NCBI RefSeq assembly: GCF_900291955.1
Contig: NZ_OLMR01000002.1
Location: forward strand, 434,001-498,000
DNA from: Pseudoruminococcus massiliensis
GTDB taxonomy: Bacteria > Bacillota > Clostridia > Oscillospirales > Acutalibacteraceae
DNA length: 64,000 nucleotides
Direction: 5' to 3'
The notes under the pieces were generated by a model. The model did not search any database and was not told where the DNA came from. It saw only the letters and a list, made by a program, of their open reading frames with translations. A program made the translations under genes and the position numbers. Each line of letters begins with the position of its first letter. The first letter of the stretch is position 1. Shown in pieces: positions 8,878-17,379 of this stretch.

Positions 8878-9984
8878 ATGAAAATAATAAAATCGATTCC
8901 GAAAAATGATGGCTTCTATATGCCCGCTGAATTTTCCCCACACTATGGCTGTATAATGATTTGGCCTGAGCGTGGTGATTCGTGGCAATATGGCGGATAT
9001 GAGGCAAGAAAGGCTTTCATAAAAGCTGCTGAAATTATAGCGAAATCAGAAAAATTAACAGTTCTTGCTTCTGAGGCTCAATATAACAATGCTCGTGCTG
9101 TGCTTGCGGAAAACATTCGTGTTGTTGAGCTTTCAACAGATGATTCGTGGGCAAGAGATACTGCTCCTACTTTCGTAACTAACGGCAAAACAATCCGTGG
9201 AATAGACTGGAATTTCAATGCTTGGGGAGGTCTTGTTGACGGACTTTATTTTCCTTGGGAGCGTGACCGCCAGCTTGCAAGAAAGCTTTGCGATCTCTAC
9301 GATGTTGATGTATACGATGAGAGAGATTTTATCCTTGAGGGTGGCTCTATTCATTCAAACGGTGCTGGTACTATACTTACAACCGAAGAATGTCTTTTGA
9401 GTGAGGGCAGAAACTCCCATATGACAAAAGCTGAAATCGAACAAAAGCTCAAAGATACCCTCGGTGCAGAAAAAATCATTTGGCTACCATATGGAATATA
9501 TAATGATGAAACCAACGGACACATTGATAATATCTGTGCTTTTACCTCCGAAACAGATGTTGTTCTTGCGTGGACTGATGATGAAAACGACCCACAATAT
9601 AAGCTTTCTTCAGCTTGTCTTAAAGCTCTCGAAAATTCCACAACCGCAGACGGCAGGAAAATTACTGTCCATAAATTGCCCTTGCCTAAGCCCGTACTCA
9701 TCACCGAACACGAATGTGAAGGTCTTGACACTATGGACGGCTTACCGACAAGAACAGCAAACGAGCGACTTGCCGCATCTTATGTAAATTTTTACATTTC
9801 AAATGGTGCAATCGTTATGCCATTCTTTAATGATAAGAATGACGAAATCGCACGAAATATTCTTGCGTCACTATTTCCAACAAGAGAAGTTATTGGTGTT
9901 TATGCAAGGGATATTCTTATTGGCGGCGGCAATTTTCACTGTCTGACACAGCAAATCCCTCTTGGTATCCCCTTCATAAAGTAA
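8878..9984 (+). CDS. aguA: Agmatine deiminase
   Basis: 368 residues, the normal length of AguA. It hydrolyses agmatine to N-carbamoylputrescine and ammonia in the arginine-to-putrescine route. Guanidine-group-modifying enzyme motifs are present: MIWPERGDSWQYGG near residue 25, DDSWARDTAPTF near 86, GHIDNICAF near 213 (His/Asp) and the catalytic Cys in GGGNFHCLTQQIP near the C-terminus. GGGAG lies about 8 bases before the ATG. No aguB or speA neighbour is present, so the polyamine pathway partners must lie elsewhere. Confidence 0.95.
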   Translation: MKIIKSIPKNDGFYMPAEFSPHYGCIMIWPERGDSWQYGGYEARKAFIKAAEIIAKSEKLTVLASEAQYNNARAVLAENIRVVELSTDDSWARDTAPTFVTNGKTIRGIDWNFNAWGGLVDGLYFPWERDRQLARKLCDLYDVDVYDERDFILEGGSIHSNGAGTILTTEECLLSEGRNSHMTKAEIEQKLKDTLGAEKIIWLPYGIYNDETNGHIDNICAFTSETDVVLAWTDDENDPQYKLSSACLKALENSTTADGRKITVHKLPLPKPVLITEHECEGLDTMDGLPTRTANERLAASYVNFYISNGAIVMPFFNDKNDEIARNILASLFPTREVIGVYARDILIGGGNFHCLTQQIPLGIPFIK

Positions 9985-9994
9985 TAACCGATTA

Positions 9995-10190
9995 GTTCAA
10001 AAACTTCCCCAATAAACTACCATTTAGCTAACAAATTTTCCCCAAGACACTTAAAAGTTTCGCTCGAGCCTTTTCAAAGGCTCGCAGGGTCGAGGGACGG
10101 AGTCCCTCGTGGGTTTTAAGGGCAACGCCCTTAACATTCTTTGCTCTCTAAGCGGTGGACTATGTCCACCGCTTAATTCTTTCTTTAGCA
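9995..10190. repeat. Mosaic hairpin element R3
   Basis: Left arm 'TTAGCTAACAAATTTTCCCC...AAGACACTTAAAAG', then 'CGAGCCTTTTCAAAGGCTCG', GAGGGACGGAGTCCCTC, AAGGGCAACGCCCTT and GCGGTGGACTATGTCCACCGC hairpins in a row. The right arm is missing. Confidence 0.85.
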
Positions 10191-10192
10191 AC

Positions 10193-10226
10193 AAAAAATC
10201 CCGCAACCAATATAAGTTGCGGGATT
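10193..10226 (-). terminator. Terminator of the ABC transporter operon
   Basis: Ten-base-pair stem ATCCCGCAAC/GTTGCGGGAT followed on the minus strand by TTTTTT. Confidence 0.85.
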
Positions 10227-10244
10227 CTTTATATCTCTCTGATA

Positions 10245-11090
10245 TTACTTAATATCTCTCTTTTTAAATACTAACATACCTATTGCACCACTTACAACTA
10301 TATATGCAAGTGCTACTAATATCGGAATATATATCGTTCCGTTATGATAGCTTTCGGAAACTGCTCCGCCTAATGTTCCTATCCAGTAATAAGCAGCCTG
10401 TCCGTATTGATTACTGGTATAAGACATCATCTTTTCTAAATCCGAATCAGAAGTATCGTTCATAATAGTTACTACATTAAACATAGTAATAATTACTGGG
10501 ACAAGATAATGTGCACAAAGTGTTATTGCAATAGTACCACCATTCGTACGAATAAGGTAGGCTACCATAGCTATAAGTGATACATAGCCTATAAGTATGA
10601 GAATATCCACTCCATATATGGTAAAAAGCTCTGTGAAGTATCCATCTCCAAAACCGCCTGTTGGAACTCCAAGAAAAGCAAATCCGAAAATTACACAGCT
10701 TACTGCAAAGCAAAGTGTAATTATAAAAGCCTCTACTACACAAACAATAAGCTTTGATAAGAATATGTATTCTCTCTTGAAACCTCTTGCGGCAATATTT
10801 TTAAGAGTTCCTGCATTATACTCTATTGTGATAAAAAGGCAGACGCCGATTATTACAAGTATAAACCAATCACCCGTTGGAGAAATTATAGTTGGCAAGA
10901 TATTTTTTAGAGTTACCATCTGCGATGTCATCATATCGCCCACAGTGTCTGACATTGATTGCATCATATTATTTAATTGTGAATCAAGAAACATTGAGAT
11001 TGCCGCCATTGCTGTAGCAATTATTGCACATACATAAAAGCTTTTCATCTTAAAAAGCTTATAAAAATCTGATTTTAATAGATTTTGCAT
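10245..11090 (-). CDS. ABC transporter permease (ABC-2 type)
   Basis: 281 residues. Six hydrophobic segments are visible: about residues 17-35, 75-95 (WFILVIIGVCLFITIEY), 110-135, 150-180, 185-210 and 255-275. The N-terminus MQNLLKSDFYKLFKMKSFY is typical of the bacitracin/lantibiotic-immunity type ABC-2 permeases. It follows the ATPase gene by 32 bases with a clear AAAGGTGG site. Likely an exporter of a peptide or lipid; the substrate is unknown. Confidence 0.88.
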   Translation of the reverse strand: MQNLLKSDFYKLFKMKSFYVCAIIATAMAAISMFLDSQLNNMMQSMSDTVGDMMTSQMVTLKNILPTIISPTGDWFILVIIGVCLFITIEYNAGTLKNIAARGFKREYIFLSKLIVCVVEAFIITLCFAVSCVIFGFAFLGVPTGGFGDGYFTELFTIYGVDILILIGYVSLIAMVAYLIRTNGGTIAITLCAHYLVPVIITMFNVVTIMNDTSDSDLEKMMSYTSNQYGQAAYYWIGTLGGAVSESYHNGTIYIPILVALAYIVVSGAIGMLVFKKRDIK

Positions 11091-11122
11091 TATTTTGTAC
11101 CACCTTTCTTTATAAAAAACAA

Positions 11123-12031
11123 TTAACCCATTCTTTCAACGAAGTAATTTTCGAGGTCACTGCCAGCTGTTGTCAACGATTCTACAACTACATCATTCAT
11201 AAACAAAGCCTTTGTAACTGAGCCTGTATCTTCAATAGCCGAACCAATAACAACTGCACCATTATTATTGATAGAAAGTGTTGGAACTGTTCCATATTTA
11301 TCTGCAAGAAGATTTGAGATAATCTGCTTTGCCTTTTCAGGATTATTTGTTTTGATAACAGTAGTTGCTGTACATCTGCTTATAAGCTCCTCGTGGGTAA
11401 GCTCCTCTACAAGCATACCGTTGCTGATAATGCCATAGCAAGTAGAAAGCTTACTAAGCTCTCCTAAAATATGGCTTGAAATCAAAACCGTTTTTCCAAA
11501 CTCCTTATTAAGCTTGATGATGAGGTCACGCACCTCGATAATTCCTGATGGGTCAAGACCGTTGATAGGCTCATCAAGTATGAGAAATTCCGGGTCACCT
11601 AAGAGAGCGATTGCTATGCCAAGTCTTTGCTTCATACCAAGAGAATAATCCTTTGCTTTCTTCTTGCCAACATCATTAAGTCCAACAAGATTAAGAAGCT
11701 CAGGAATTTTCTCCTCATTTACACCAAGCATTTTGCAGAATATGGTGAGGTTCTGCTGACCTGTCATATTAGGATATATTGCTGGGCTTTCAATAAGATT
11801 GCCTATTCTTGCACGAGCCTTATAGTTATTCATTCCACCGAAAAACTCAAAATTTCCAGATGTTGGGTTTGCAAGACCAAGCACAAGGCGGATAAGAGTT
11901 GTCTTGCCTGCACCATTCTTTCCAACAAAGCCATAAACCTCACCTTTTGGGATATTCATATTAACATTATTTACTGCTAATTTTTCGCCATATTTTTTTG
12001 TGAGTTCAAAAGTTCTTAATGCGTATTCCAT
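11123..12031 (-). CDS. ABC transporter ATP-binding protein
   Basis: 302 residues. Walker A GFVGKNGAGKTTLIRL near residue 35, signature YSLGMKQRLGIAIAL near 129, Walker B EFLILDEPINGLDP near 152 and the switch His in LISSHIL are all intact. A C-terminal domain of about 80 residues follows, as in BcrA-like exporters. Expressed from a promoter at 12074-12102 together with the permease gene. No two-component system is adjacent, which is unusual for bacitracin-responsive exporters. Confidence 0.92.
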   Translation of the reverse strand: MEYALRTFELTKKYGEKLAVNNVNMNIPKGEVYGFVGKNGAGKTTLIRLVLGLANPTSGNFEFFGGMNNYKARARIGNLIESPAIYPNMTGQQNLTIFCKMLGVNEEKIPELLNLVGLNDVGKKKAKDYSLGMKQRLGIAIALLGDPEFLILDEPINGLDPSGIIEVRDLIIKLNKEFGKTVLISSHILGELSKLSTCYGIISNGMLVEELTHEELISRCTATTVIKTNNPEKAKQIISNLLADKYGTVPTLSINNNGAVVIGSAIEDTGSVTKALFMNDVVVESLTTAGSDLENYFVERMG

Positions 12032-12073
12032 ATTTTCCTCCTCGAAATCATTCTGTATTATTAATATAATACA

Positions 12074-12102
12074 AGTATAGCTGTTCTATCAATTATTGTC
12101 AA
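12074..12102 (-). promoter_or_regulatory. Promoter of the ABC transporter operon
   Basis: On the minus strand TTGACA (12102-12097), 17 bases, TATACT (12079-12074), about 43 bases before the ATPase start. Confidence 0.75.
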
Positions 12103-12188
12103 GAAAATTTTATGATATTTTGCTTAGATATTTGACTTTGCAAATAATTATTATAAAATCACTACCTAAGAATATTTTAACATAACGC

Positions 12189-12217
12189 TTGACATATTAA
12201 GAAAGTAATGGTATCAT
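12189..12217 (+). promoter_or_regulatory. Promoter of the DUF2325 gene
   Basis: TTGACA (12189-12194), 17 bases, TATCAT (12212-12217). A palindromic site begins 9 bases after the -10 box, in the position of a repressor operator. Confidence 0.7.
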
Positions 12218-12225
12218 ATGGTTAA

Positions 12226-12239
12226 TTAGTTAAAACTAA
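12226..12239. promoter_or_regulatory. Operator-like palindrome 1
   Basis: TTAGTT-AA-AACTAA, six-base arms, overlapping the expected transcription start of the 12189 promoter. It shares its half-site with the palindrome at 12306. The half-site TTAG...CTAA resembles DtxR/IdeR-type metal-regulator boxes, an inference only. Confidence 0.5.
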
Positions 12240-12270
12240 CTCAATATTTTATTGTTCAAGGAGCTTCTTT

Positions 12271-12306
12271 ATGATTTTTAGAAGTGCCTATTTAATTGAT
12301 AAGTAG
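12271..12306 (+). CDS. Possible 11-residue leader peptide
   Basis: ATG at 12271 preceded by AAGGAG with a 7-base gap, coding MIFRSAYLIDK and stopping with TAG whose last base begins the second palindrome. It sits between the promoter and the DUF2325 gene. The ribosome site is good, but so short a frame can arise by chance. Confidence 0.3.
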   Translation: MIFRSAYLIDK

Positions 12307-12321
12307 TTAGTTTAAACTAAC
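12306..12321. promoter_or_regulatory. Operator-like palindrome 2
   Basis: A perfect 16-base palindrome, GTTAGTTTAAACTAAC, 70 bases before the DUF2325 start codon. It matches the half-sites of the first palindrome. Confidence 0.5.
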
Positions 12322-12390
12322 AAAATGAAGCTTTATATATTTTTTATAACCACACATACACTCGATTTATTTAAAGAAAGGTGATGCAAA

Positions 12391-12675
12391 ATGAGTATTG
12401 TTATCGTTGGCGGAAACGAAAGAATGGTTTGCCAGTATGAAGATATATGCAAGAATTACGGTTGCAAAGCGAAAATATTCGTTAAGGAGCGAGGTGCTTT
12501 AGATAAGAAAATGGGCAATCCTGACCTACTTATCCTTTTCACAAATACAGTTTCTCACAAAATGGTAATCAGTGCCTTAGGCGAGGCAAAACGCAGTAAC
12601 ATACCTGTTTATCGCTGTCATTCAAGCAGTGCTACCGCTCTCAACAAAATCCTCTCTGAACAGATCGGTGCTTAA
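12391..12675 (+). CDS. DUF2325 domain protein
   Basis: 94 residues, full length for a stand-alone DUF2325 protein. It starts MSIVIVGGNERM, with a mid-protein PDLLILFTNTVSHKM and a C-terminal YRCHSSSATALNKIL, the pattern of this family. In clostridia such genes are often found beside ferrous-iron transport genes, but no feo gene is present here. AAAGGTGATG lies about 6 bases before the ATG. Two palindromes in the leader suggest repression by a metal-responsive regulator; biochemical role unknown. Confidence 0.8.
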   Translation: MSIVIVGGNERMVCQYEDICKNYGCKAKIFVKERGALDKKMGNPDLLILFTNTVSHKMVISALGEAKRSNIPVYRCHSSSATALNKILSEQIGA

Positions 12676-12679
12676 AACA

Positions 12680-12715
12680 AAAGGCTGGGAACTTTCATTA
12701 GTTCTCAGCCTTTTT
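12680..12715 (+). terminator. Terminator of the DUF2325 gene
   Basis: Stem AAGGCTGGGAAC/GTTCTCAGCCTT (one G-T pair) followed by TTTTT. Confidence 0.85.
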
Positions 12716-12726
12716 CGTAAGTTGAA

Positions 12727-13672
12727 CAAAAATTAAAAGTTTCGCTCAAGGCGGCGAGCCGCCGCTCCCAAGACGCGGAATCGCTCGACAAGTCTCGCTC
12801 GACATTTGCAAGAAAAGTTTGTTGACGCGGTTGAAGAAACTACCGCTTAGCTGATAGATTTCCCTTAGACAATTAAAGTTTAGATCAAGCCTTTTCAAAG
12901 GCTTGCAGTTTCCAAAGGCAGAGCCTTTGGTCGCTCTCCGCAGAGAGCGAAACACCTTTGGGCTTTGCCCAACATTTATTTTTTCCTAAAATCGGCGGAT
13001 TTTATCCGCCGATTCATTTTCTCTCGTTTTAGCAACATTAGGCGGCGAGCCGCCGCTCCCAAGACGCGGAATCGCTCGACAAGTCTCGCTCGACATTTGC
13101 AAGAAAAGTTTGTTGACGCGGTTGAAGAAACTACCGCTTAGCTGATAGATTTCCCTTAGACAATTAAAGTTTAGATCAAGCCTTTTCAAAGGCTTGCAGT
13201 TTCCAAAGGCAGAGCCTTTGGTCGCTCTCCGCAGAGAGCGAAACACCTTTGGGCTTTGCCCAACATTTATTTTTTCCTAAAATCGGCGGATTTTATCCGC
13301 CGATTCATTTTCTCTCATTAGCAACATCAGGCGGCGAGCCGCCGCTCCCAAGACGCGGAATCGCTCGACAAGTCTCGCTCGACACTTATAAGAGAAGTTT
13401 GTTGACGCGGTCGAAGAAACTACCGTATAGCTAACGCACTTCTCTTAGGCACTTAAAAATTTCGCTCGAGCCTTTTTAAAGGCTCTGCCGTAGGTGACTA
13501 CCTTTGGAATCCGCAAGCTTTTGAAAAAGCTTGAGCAAAACTTTTGAGTGTCTAAGGGTAGTTTATTAGCTACGCGGTAGTTTCTTCGACCGCGTCAACA
13601 AACTTCTCTTATAAGTGTCGAGCGAAACTTGTCGAGCGATTCCGCGTCTTGTCCTGTGCGGTCACGCACCAC
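12727..13672. repeat. Mosaic hairpin element cluster R4
   Basis: The largest cluster in the window. It holds two nearly identical units of about 290 bases (see the separate entry), a third partial unit from 13330, and a long inverted repeat: sequence at about 13350-13450 is found again, reverse-complemented, at about 13535-13655. It ends with the GTGCGGTCACGCAC hairpin touching the stop codon of spoIIE. Confidence 0.9.
12750..13329. repeat. Tandem duplication of a 290-base repeat unit
   Basis: Units begin with GGCGGCGAGCCGCCGCTCCC at 12750 and 13041 (291 apart), and the same start recurs at 13330 (289 further). The two full units are the same apart from small differences at their junctions (TTTTAGCAACATTA versus ATTAGCAACATCAG). 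Confidence 0.9.
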
Positions 13673-16033
13673 TTATTCATCTTCATCGCCATTCGCAGAC
13701 TGCACTATCATCGTCAAGACCGTTATATCATCATCATGCCCATCACTTCTTCTTGCCGTTGCCTCATCTGTAATCAAGTTTGCCAATTCTTGCGAACTTT
13801 TATTCCAATTACGAATAATATTCGCTATCCAATCTTCTCCCGTAGCAACTGCACCATCAGAAAGCATAACTACTATATCCCCAGGCAACAACGCCTCTGT
13901 ACTATAAGAAAATTCAACATTCGGCAAAATTCCGACAGGCAAGGAGGGCGATTCTATCGAGAAAACCTTTCCGCCCTTTCTAATAAAGGTCATAGGCGCT
14001 CCAGCTTTCATAAGCTCAATCCCACCTGTAAACATATCAAAGGAAAGCACATCAAGTGTAGCAAGTGATTCATCACCCGATTTAACCATCAATGCAGAAT
14101 TTACAACCTTTAAAGCACAATCAAAGCCTAAACCCGCTTTAATTAACTTTGCAATGATGCTTGATGCCATACTTCCATCAACAGCCGCTCTGCCGCCTGT
14201 TCCCATACCATCACTTATTACAGCTACCATTCTGCCCATACCGTCGCAAAAATACTTGAAATGGTCGCCACAAAGTCTGCCGTTTCCGCAAATATGCTGA
14301 GCCGTTGCAATATCAACATCATATACAGGTCTTTCGCTGAAAACTATCCTACATCTGCCATTAACCATAGTAACCGCCGGATTTTCAAATCTTCTTCCGC
14401 AAAGCTTAGAAACCTCTCTTGTCAGCACAGACCTTTTCAGCACACTTCTTTCCGTATCGGCGGTTTCAATCTCAACGCTCATTCTGCCAAGCCTGTCTAT
14501 GCGACAGCTTATATCCATAGGAACATAACCCTCATCTTTCATCATAACACTTATTCTGTGTGCGGCGTCTGTATCAAATTTTTCGTAGCTTTCGTATTCC
14601 TCAGCCATTTCTCCGAGAATTTCGCCTAAACCGCAAAACTGTCCTGCAACAACTGCACGAACCTCATCAACTCTGCGTTGAGCTGCCTCATAGGTGATAT
14701 AATTATCGTAATTGCGATTGACAGCATTAGCCATTTCGTGTATCTTGCAACAGCGTTTACGGAAATCCTGTCGAAAATCGTCCTCTGTTACTTCGCCATT
14801 CTTGCGTAAAACCTCATCAAGACAATCAAAGCTCGCAATCGTTGCGCCGTGTTCCCTCTCCCAGCAATAGGTTTTAAGTCCACAGCGTCTACAAGTTTCA
14901 GAAACAGCTTTCTTATAAACTCCGCTCATATCTGGCGAAACTACCTCTGCAAGCTTTTGTGCAACATCTTCAACATCACTCGAAACATCAGAAAGTGCTT
15001 TAGATGCAAAATCTAAACGCATAATAACGGACCTTCGCAAGCCCTCACAGCGTGTATCGCTATCCTTCTCCATAAATATCGCACCGAGAAATCTTCCCGT
15101 ATCCTTTGGCAAGATTATAAATATCAAGCTCGCCGCCAATACTTCATAAAGTCCGAGTATTACAAGTGTTAAATCTCCTGTCTGCATAGAAATTATACCA
15201 TTGCATAGTATAAACGCTATGGCTGAAGCCAGTCTGCCTGCTGTTGAGAACATACCTGCCATAAGTCCTCCGAAAGCATACGAACCCGCAAGAAAGCTCA
15301 TCTCTGAGCTTGAAAGGCTCATTACTATTCCTGCAGAAATTCCTGCGATAGCACCTCCCGAAATACTGCCATATCTCGCACAGAAAAGTATCGCAACTAC
15401 TGATAAAATTCTTCCAATAGAAAGTGAACCTATTGTTATGCTCGAAAATGACAGTATCATTATGCAAAGTGAAAGTACAAGGCAAGAAATTTCTGGTATA
15501 GATAACATTCCAAGACTTTTTGTGCCATAGGATATTGTTATAGTCCTCGAAAGGAAATACGCCCCTGATGAACCAAGCACCGCCTCTATCATATAAAGTA
15601 CCATACTTCTACCCGAAAATCCGCTTACACTCATCATAGCCAAGCCTGTTGCAATTAGTGCCATAAATGTTATTATCGGTGCAAACAACTTGCTTTTTCG
15701 GATTCTTGCTATGTCATTCAAGGTCCATCTTATCGCTGCAAGGGCAATCATAGCTGTAACATAACGAATAGTATTTCCTGTACCGCTTATAGTACAATAG
15801 CCAATAGCTGCCCCCAAAACGCTTGCAAGCATATTCTTGAATGGTGCTGCCGCCATAATAGATATACCAAATGGAGCATATGAGCCAAAAACAGCAGCAC
15901 GAGAAGCTATAAATCCTGAAATAAAATAAACTATCTGGACAAATGCTCCACGAGAAGCAATATTCCCGAAAGCTTGTCCACAGCCACCTCTTATTCTCAT
16001 TACTAATTCTCTCACAATATCAATCCTTTTCAA
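13673..16033 (-). CDS. spoIIE: Stage II sporulation protein E
   Basis: 786 residues, near the usual 800. SpoIIE is the septum-located PP2C-type serine phosphatase that dephosphorylates SpoIIAA and activates sigma-F in the forespore. An N-terminal block of about ten membrane segments (residues 30-310) is followed by a regulatory region and the phosphatase domain. Metal-binding signatures are VISDGMGTGGRAAVDG near residue 610, VVMLSDGAVATGED near 727 and DGHDDDITVLTMIV near 764. Its stop codon abuts repeat cluster R4. The presence of SpoIIE strongly implies an endospore former. Confidence 0.95.
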   Translation of the reverse strand: MKRIDIVRELVMRIRGGCGQAFGNIASRGAFVQIVYFISGFIASRAAVFGSYAPFGISIMAAAPFKNMLASVLGAAIGYCTISGTGNTIRYVTAMIALAAIRWTLNDIARIRKSKLFAPIITFMALIATGLAMMSVSGFSGRSMVLYMIEAVLGSSGAYFLSRTITISYGTKSLGMLSIPEISCLVLSLCIMILSFSSITIGSLSIGRILSVVAILFCARYGSISGGAIAGISAGIVMSLSSSEMSFLAGSYAFGGLMAGMFSTAGRLASAIAFILCNGIISMQTGDLTLVILGLYEVLAASLIFIILPKDTGRFLGAIFMEKDSDTRCEGLRRSVIMRLDFASKALSDVSSDVEDVAQKLAEVVSPDMSGVYKKAVSETCRRCGLKTYCWEREHGATIASFDCLDEVLRKNGEVTEDDFRQDFRKRCCKIHEMANAVNRNYDNYITYEAAQRRVDEVRAVVAGQFCGLGEILGEMAEEYESYEKFDTDAAHRISVMMKDEGYVPMDISCRIDRLGRMSVEIETADTERSVLKRSVLTREVSKLCGRRFENPAVTMVNGRCRIVFSERPVYDVDIATAQHICGNGRLCGDHFKYFCDGMGRMVAVISDGMGTGGRAAVDGSMASSIIAKLIKAGLGFDCALKVVNSALMVKSGDESLATLDVLSFDMFTGGIELMKAGAPMTFIRKGGKVFSIESPSLPVGILPNVEFSYSTEALLPGDIVVMLSDGAVATGEDWIANIIRNWNKSSQELANLITDEATARRSDGHDDDITVLTMIVQSANGDEDE

Positions 16034-16104
16034 TTTAAACAGTCTTTATGATTGATATTGTAACGCACGGGAAATAAAATAATTGTCAAAAATTGGTAAT
16101 TTCC

Positions 16105-16665
16105 CAAAATCATTAAAATAAAAGTTTGTTGACACGGTCGAAGAAGCTATCACTTAGCTGATAGACTTTTCTTAGACACTTAAAAGTTTCGCTCGAGCCT
16201 TTTCTACACCAGCTTTGCTGGTGAAAGCTGCTCGTAGGTCAAGGGCAACGCCCTTGTCGCTCTCCGCAGAGAGCGAAACACCTTTGGGCGAAGCCCAACA
16301 TTCTTTGCTCCTAAATCGGTGGACTTTGTCCACCGATTCATTTTCTTTCATTAGCAACATTAGTCAATAAGGGCGGACTTTGTCCGCCCTTTGGGGGCAA
16401 GAGATGTTAAGGGCTTCGCCCTTAAAACCCACGAGGGACTCCGTCCCTCGACTCTGCAAGCCTTTAAAAAGGCTTGACCTAAACTTTAAGTGTCTTAGGA
16501 TAGTTTGTTAGCTAAGCGGTAGCTTCTCCAACCGCGTCAACAAACTTCTCTTGCAAGTGTCGAGCGAGGCTTGTCGAGCGATTCCGCGTCTTGGGAGCGG
16601 CGGCTCGCCGCCTAAACTTTTAAGTGTCTTGGAGAAATGCGTCAGCTAAGCGTAGATACAAATCT
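16105..16665. repeat. Mosaic hairpin element R5, near-complete copy
   Basis: Best example of the whole architecture. The left arm (about 16108-16200) and right arm (about 16480-16615) are inverted copies. The core between them contains in order CACCAGCTTTGCTGGTG, AAGGGCAACGCCCTT, TCGCTCTCCGCAGAGAGCGA, GGGCGAAGCCC, ATCGGTGGACTTTGTCCACC, GGGCGGACTTTGTCCGCCC, AAGGGCTTCGCCCTT and GAGGGACTCCGTCCCTC hairpins, with GGCGGCTCGCCGCC beyond the right arm. Confidence 0.9.
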
Positions 16666-16668
16666 TCA

Positions 16669-17001
16669 TTATTTATATTTAGAATACTTGCTTTTTTTCA
16701 TAGACTTTTTCTTATAGCGTTCTCGGCGTACCGATTTATCTATCGAATTCGCCCCACTTATATTCGCAAAAATCACAATCAAAGCCGCCATAGCCACAAC
16801 AGCCACCAAAGCCCACATTATTATACCAATTATAGGGACACCTTCATTTGTTTTTGGAATTTCTATACCTATATTATCTGGTATAGAAAGCTCAGCAGTA
16901 TTTTCTATTTTATAATCATATAGTGCAAGCACTTTAAGGCTCGGCACTACAACAGCCGTAGCAAAAAGAATTAACGCAATAAAAGTCGAAAGCCTTTTCA
17001 A
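16669..17001 (-). CDS. Hypothetical secreted/membrane protein, 110 aa
   Basis: I place the start at the TTG at 17001 and not at the ATG at 17022, because GAGGTGAGG lies 3-4 bases before it and the resulting N-terminus (KRLSTFIALILFATAVVV) is a clean signal sequence. After about 45 extracellular residues, a membrane span follows (PIIGIIMWALVAVVAMAALI, about residues 57-77), then a strongly basic cytoplasmic tail (KKKSMKKSKYSKYK). No family recognised. The single-span layout resembles small sortase-less wall-anchor or exporter-accessory proteins, but no function can be assigned. Confidence 0.6.
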   Translation of the reverse strand: MKRLSTFIALILFATAVVVPSLKVLALYDYKIENTAELSIPDNIGIEIPKTNEGVPIIGIIMWALVAVVAMAALIVIFANISGANSIDKSVRRERYKKKSMKKSKYSKYK

Positions 17002-17029
17002 AGTCCTCACCTCATAAATCATTTAAAAA

Positions 17030-17265
17030 TAATTCTACCATAAAAATAAGCTATATAAAAGAGTTATGGAAAAATAAATAACTACATCAGCATATGAAAA
17101 TCACTAAAAAAATATTTTCAACCTCTTACATAAAAATAACAAAATGGCAAATAATATAAAACTTATATCAAAAAAGCTCGAGCCATCGTTAAATTTATTT
17201 CATATATATCATAATCCTACATTTTATTCCTTTCATTATTTGTAAAAATTATTATATTTTTATTA
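17030..17265. other. Gene-less AT-rich spacer
   Basis: Divergent spacer between the 110-residue membrane protein and the zinc-ribbon operon. I see no structure here apart from the promoter at 17271. Confidence 0.5.
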
Positions 17266-17270
17266 AACAG

Positions 17271-17299
17271 TTGAAATTATACAAATTTTACGGTATAAT
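17271..17299 (+). promoter_or_regulatory. Promoter of the SPFH/zinc-ribbon operon
   Basis: TTGAAA (17271-17276), 17 bases, TATAAT (17294-17299), 80 bases before the first gene. Confidence 0.7.
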
Positions 17300-17379
17300 A
17301 TATTAGCAAAGTGTTGTGGCTGACTATTTACTAAGCTGATTTTTCAAAAATAAGTATAATAGACCGCTATAATGAAGTT

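Noticed and set aside
8614-8988. A 124-codon frame on the minus strand overlapping aguA and the vanY-like start
   Set aside because: No ribosome site and no recognisable family; it covers the aguA promoter and start on the other strand.
12746-13246. Two repeated minus-strand frames with the same product in the 12.7-13.3 kb region
   Set aside because: They consist entirely of the mosaic repeat; the duplication explains their identity and there is no ribosome site.
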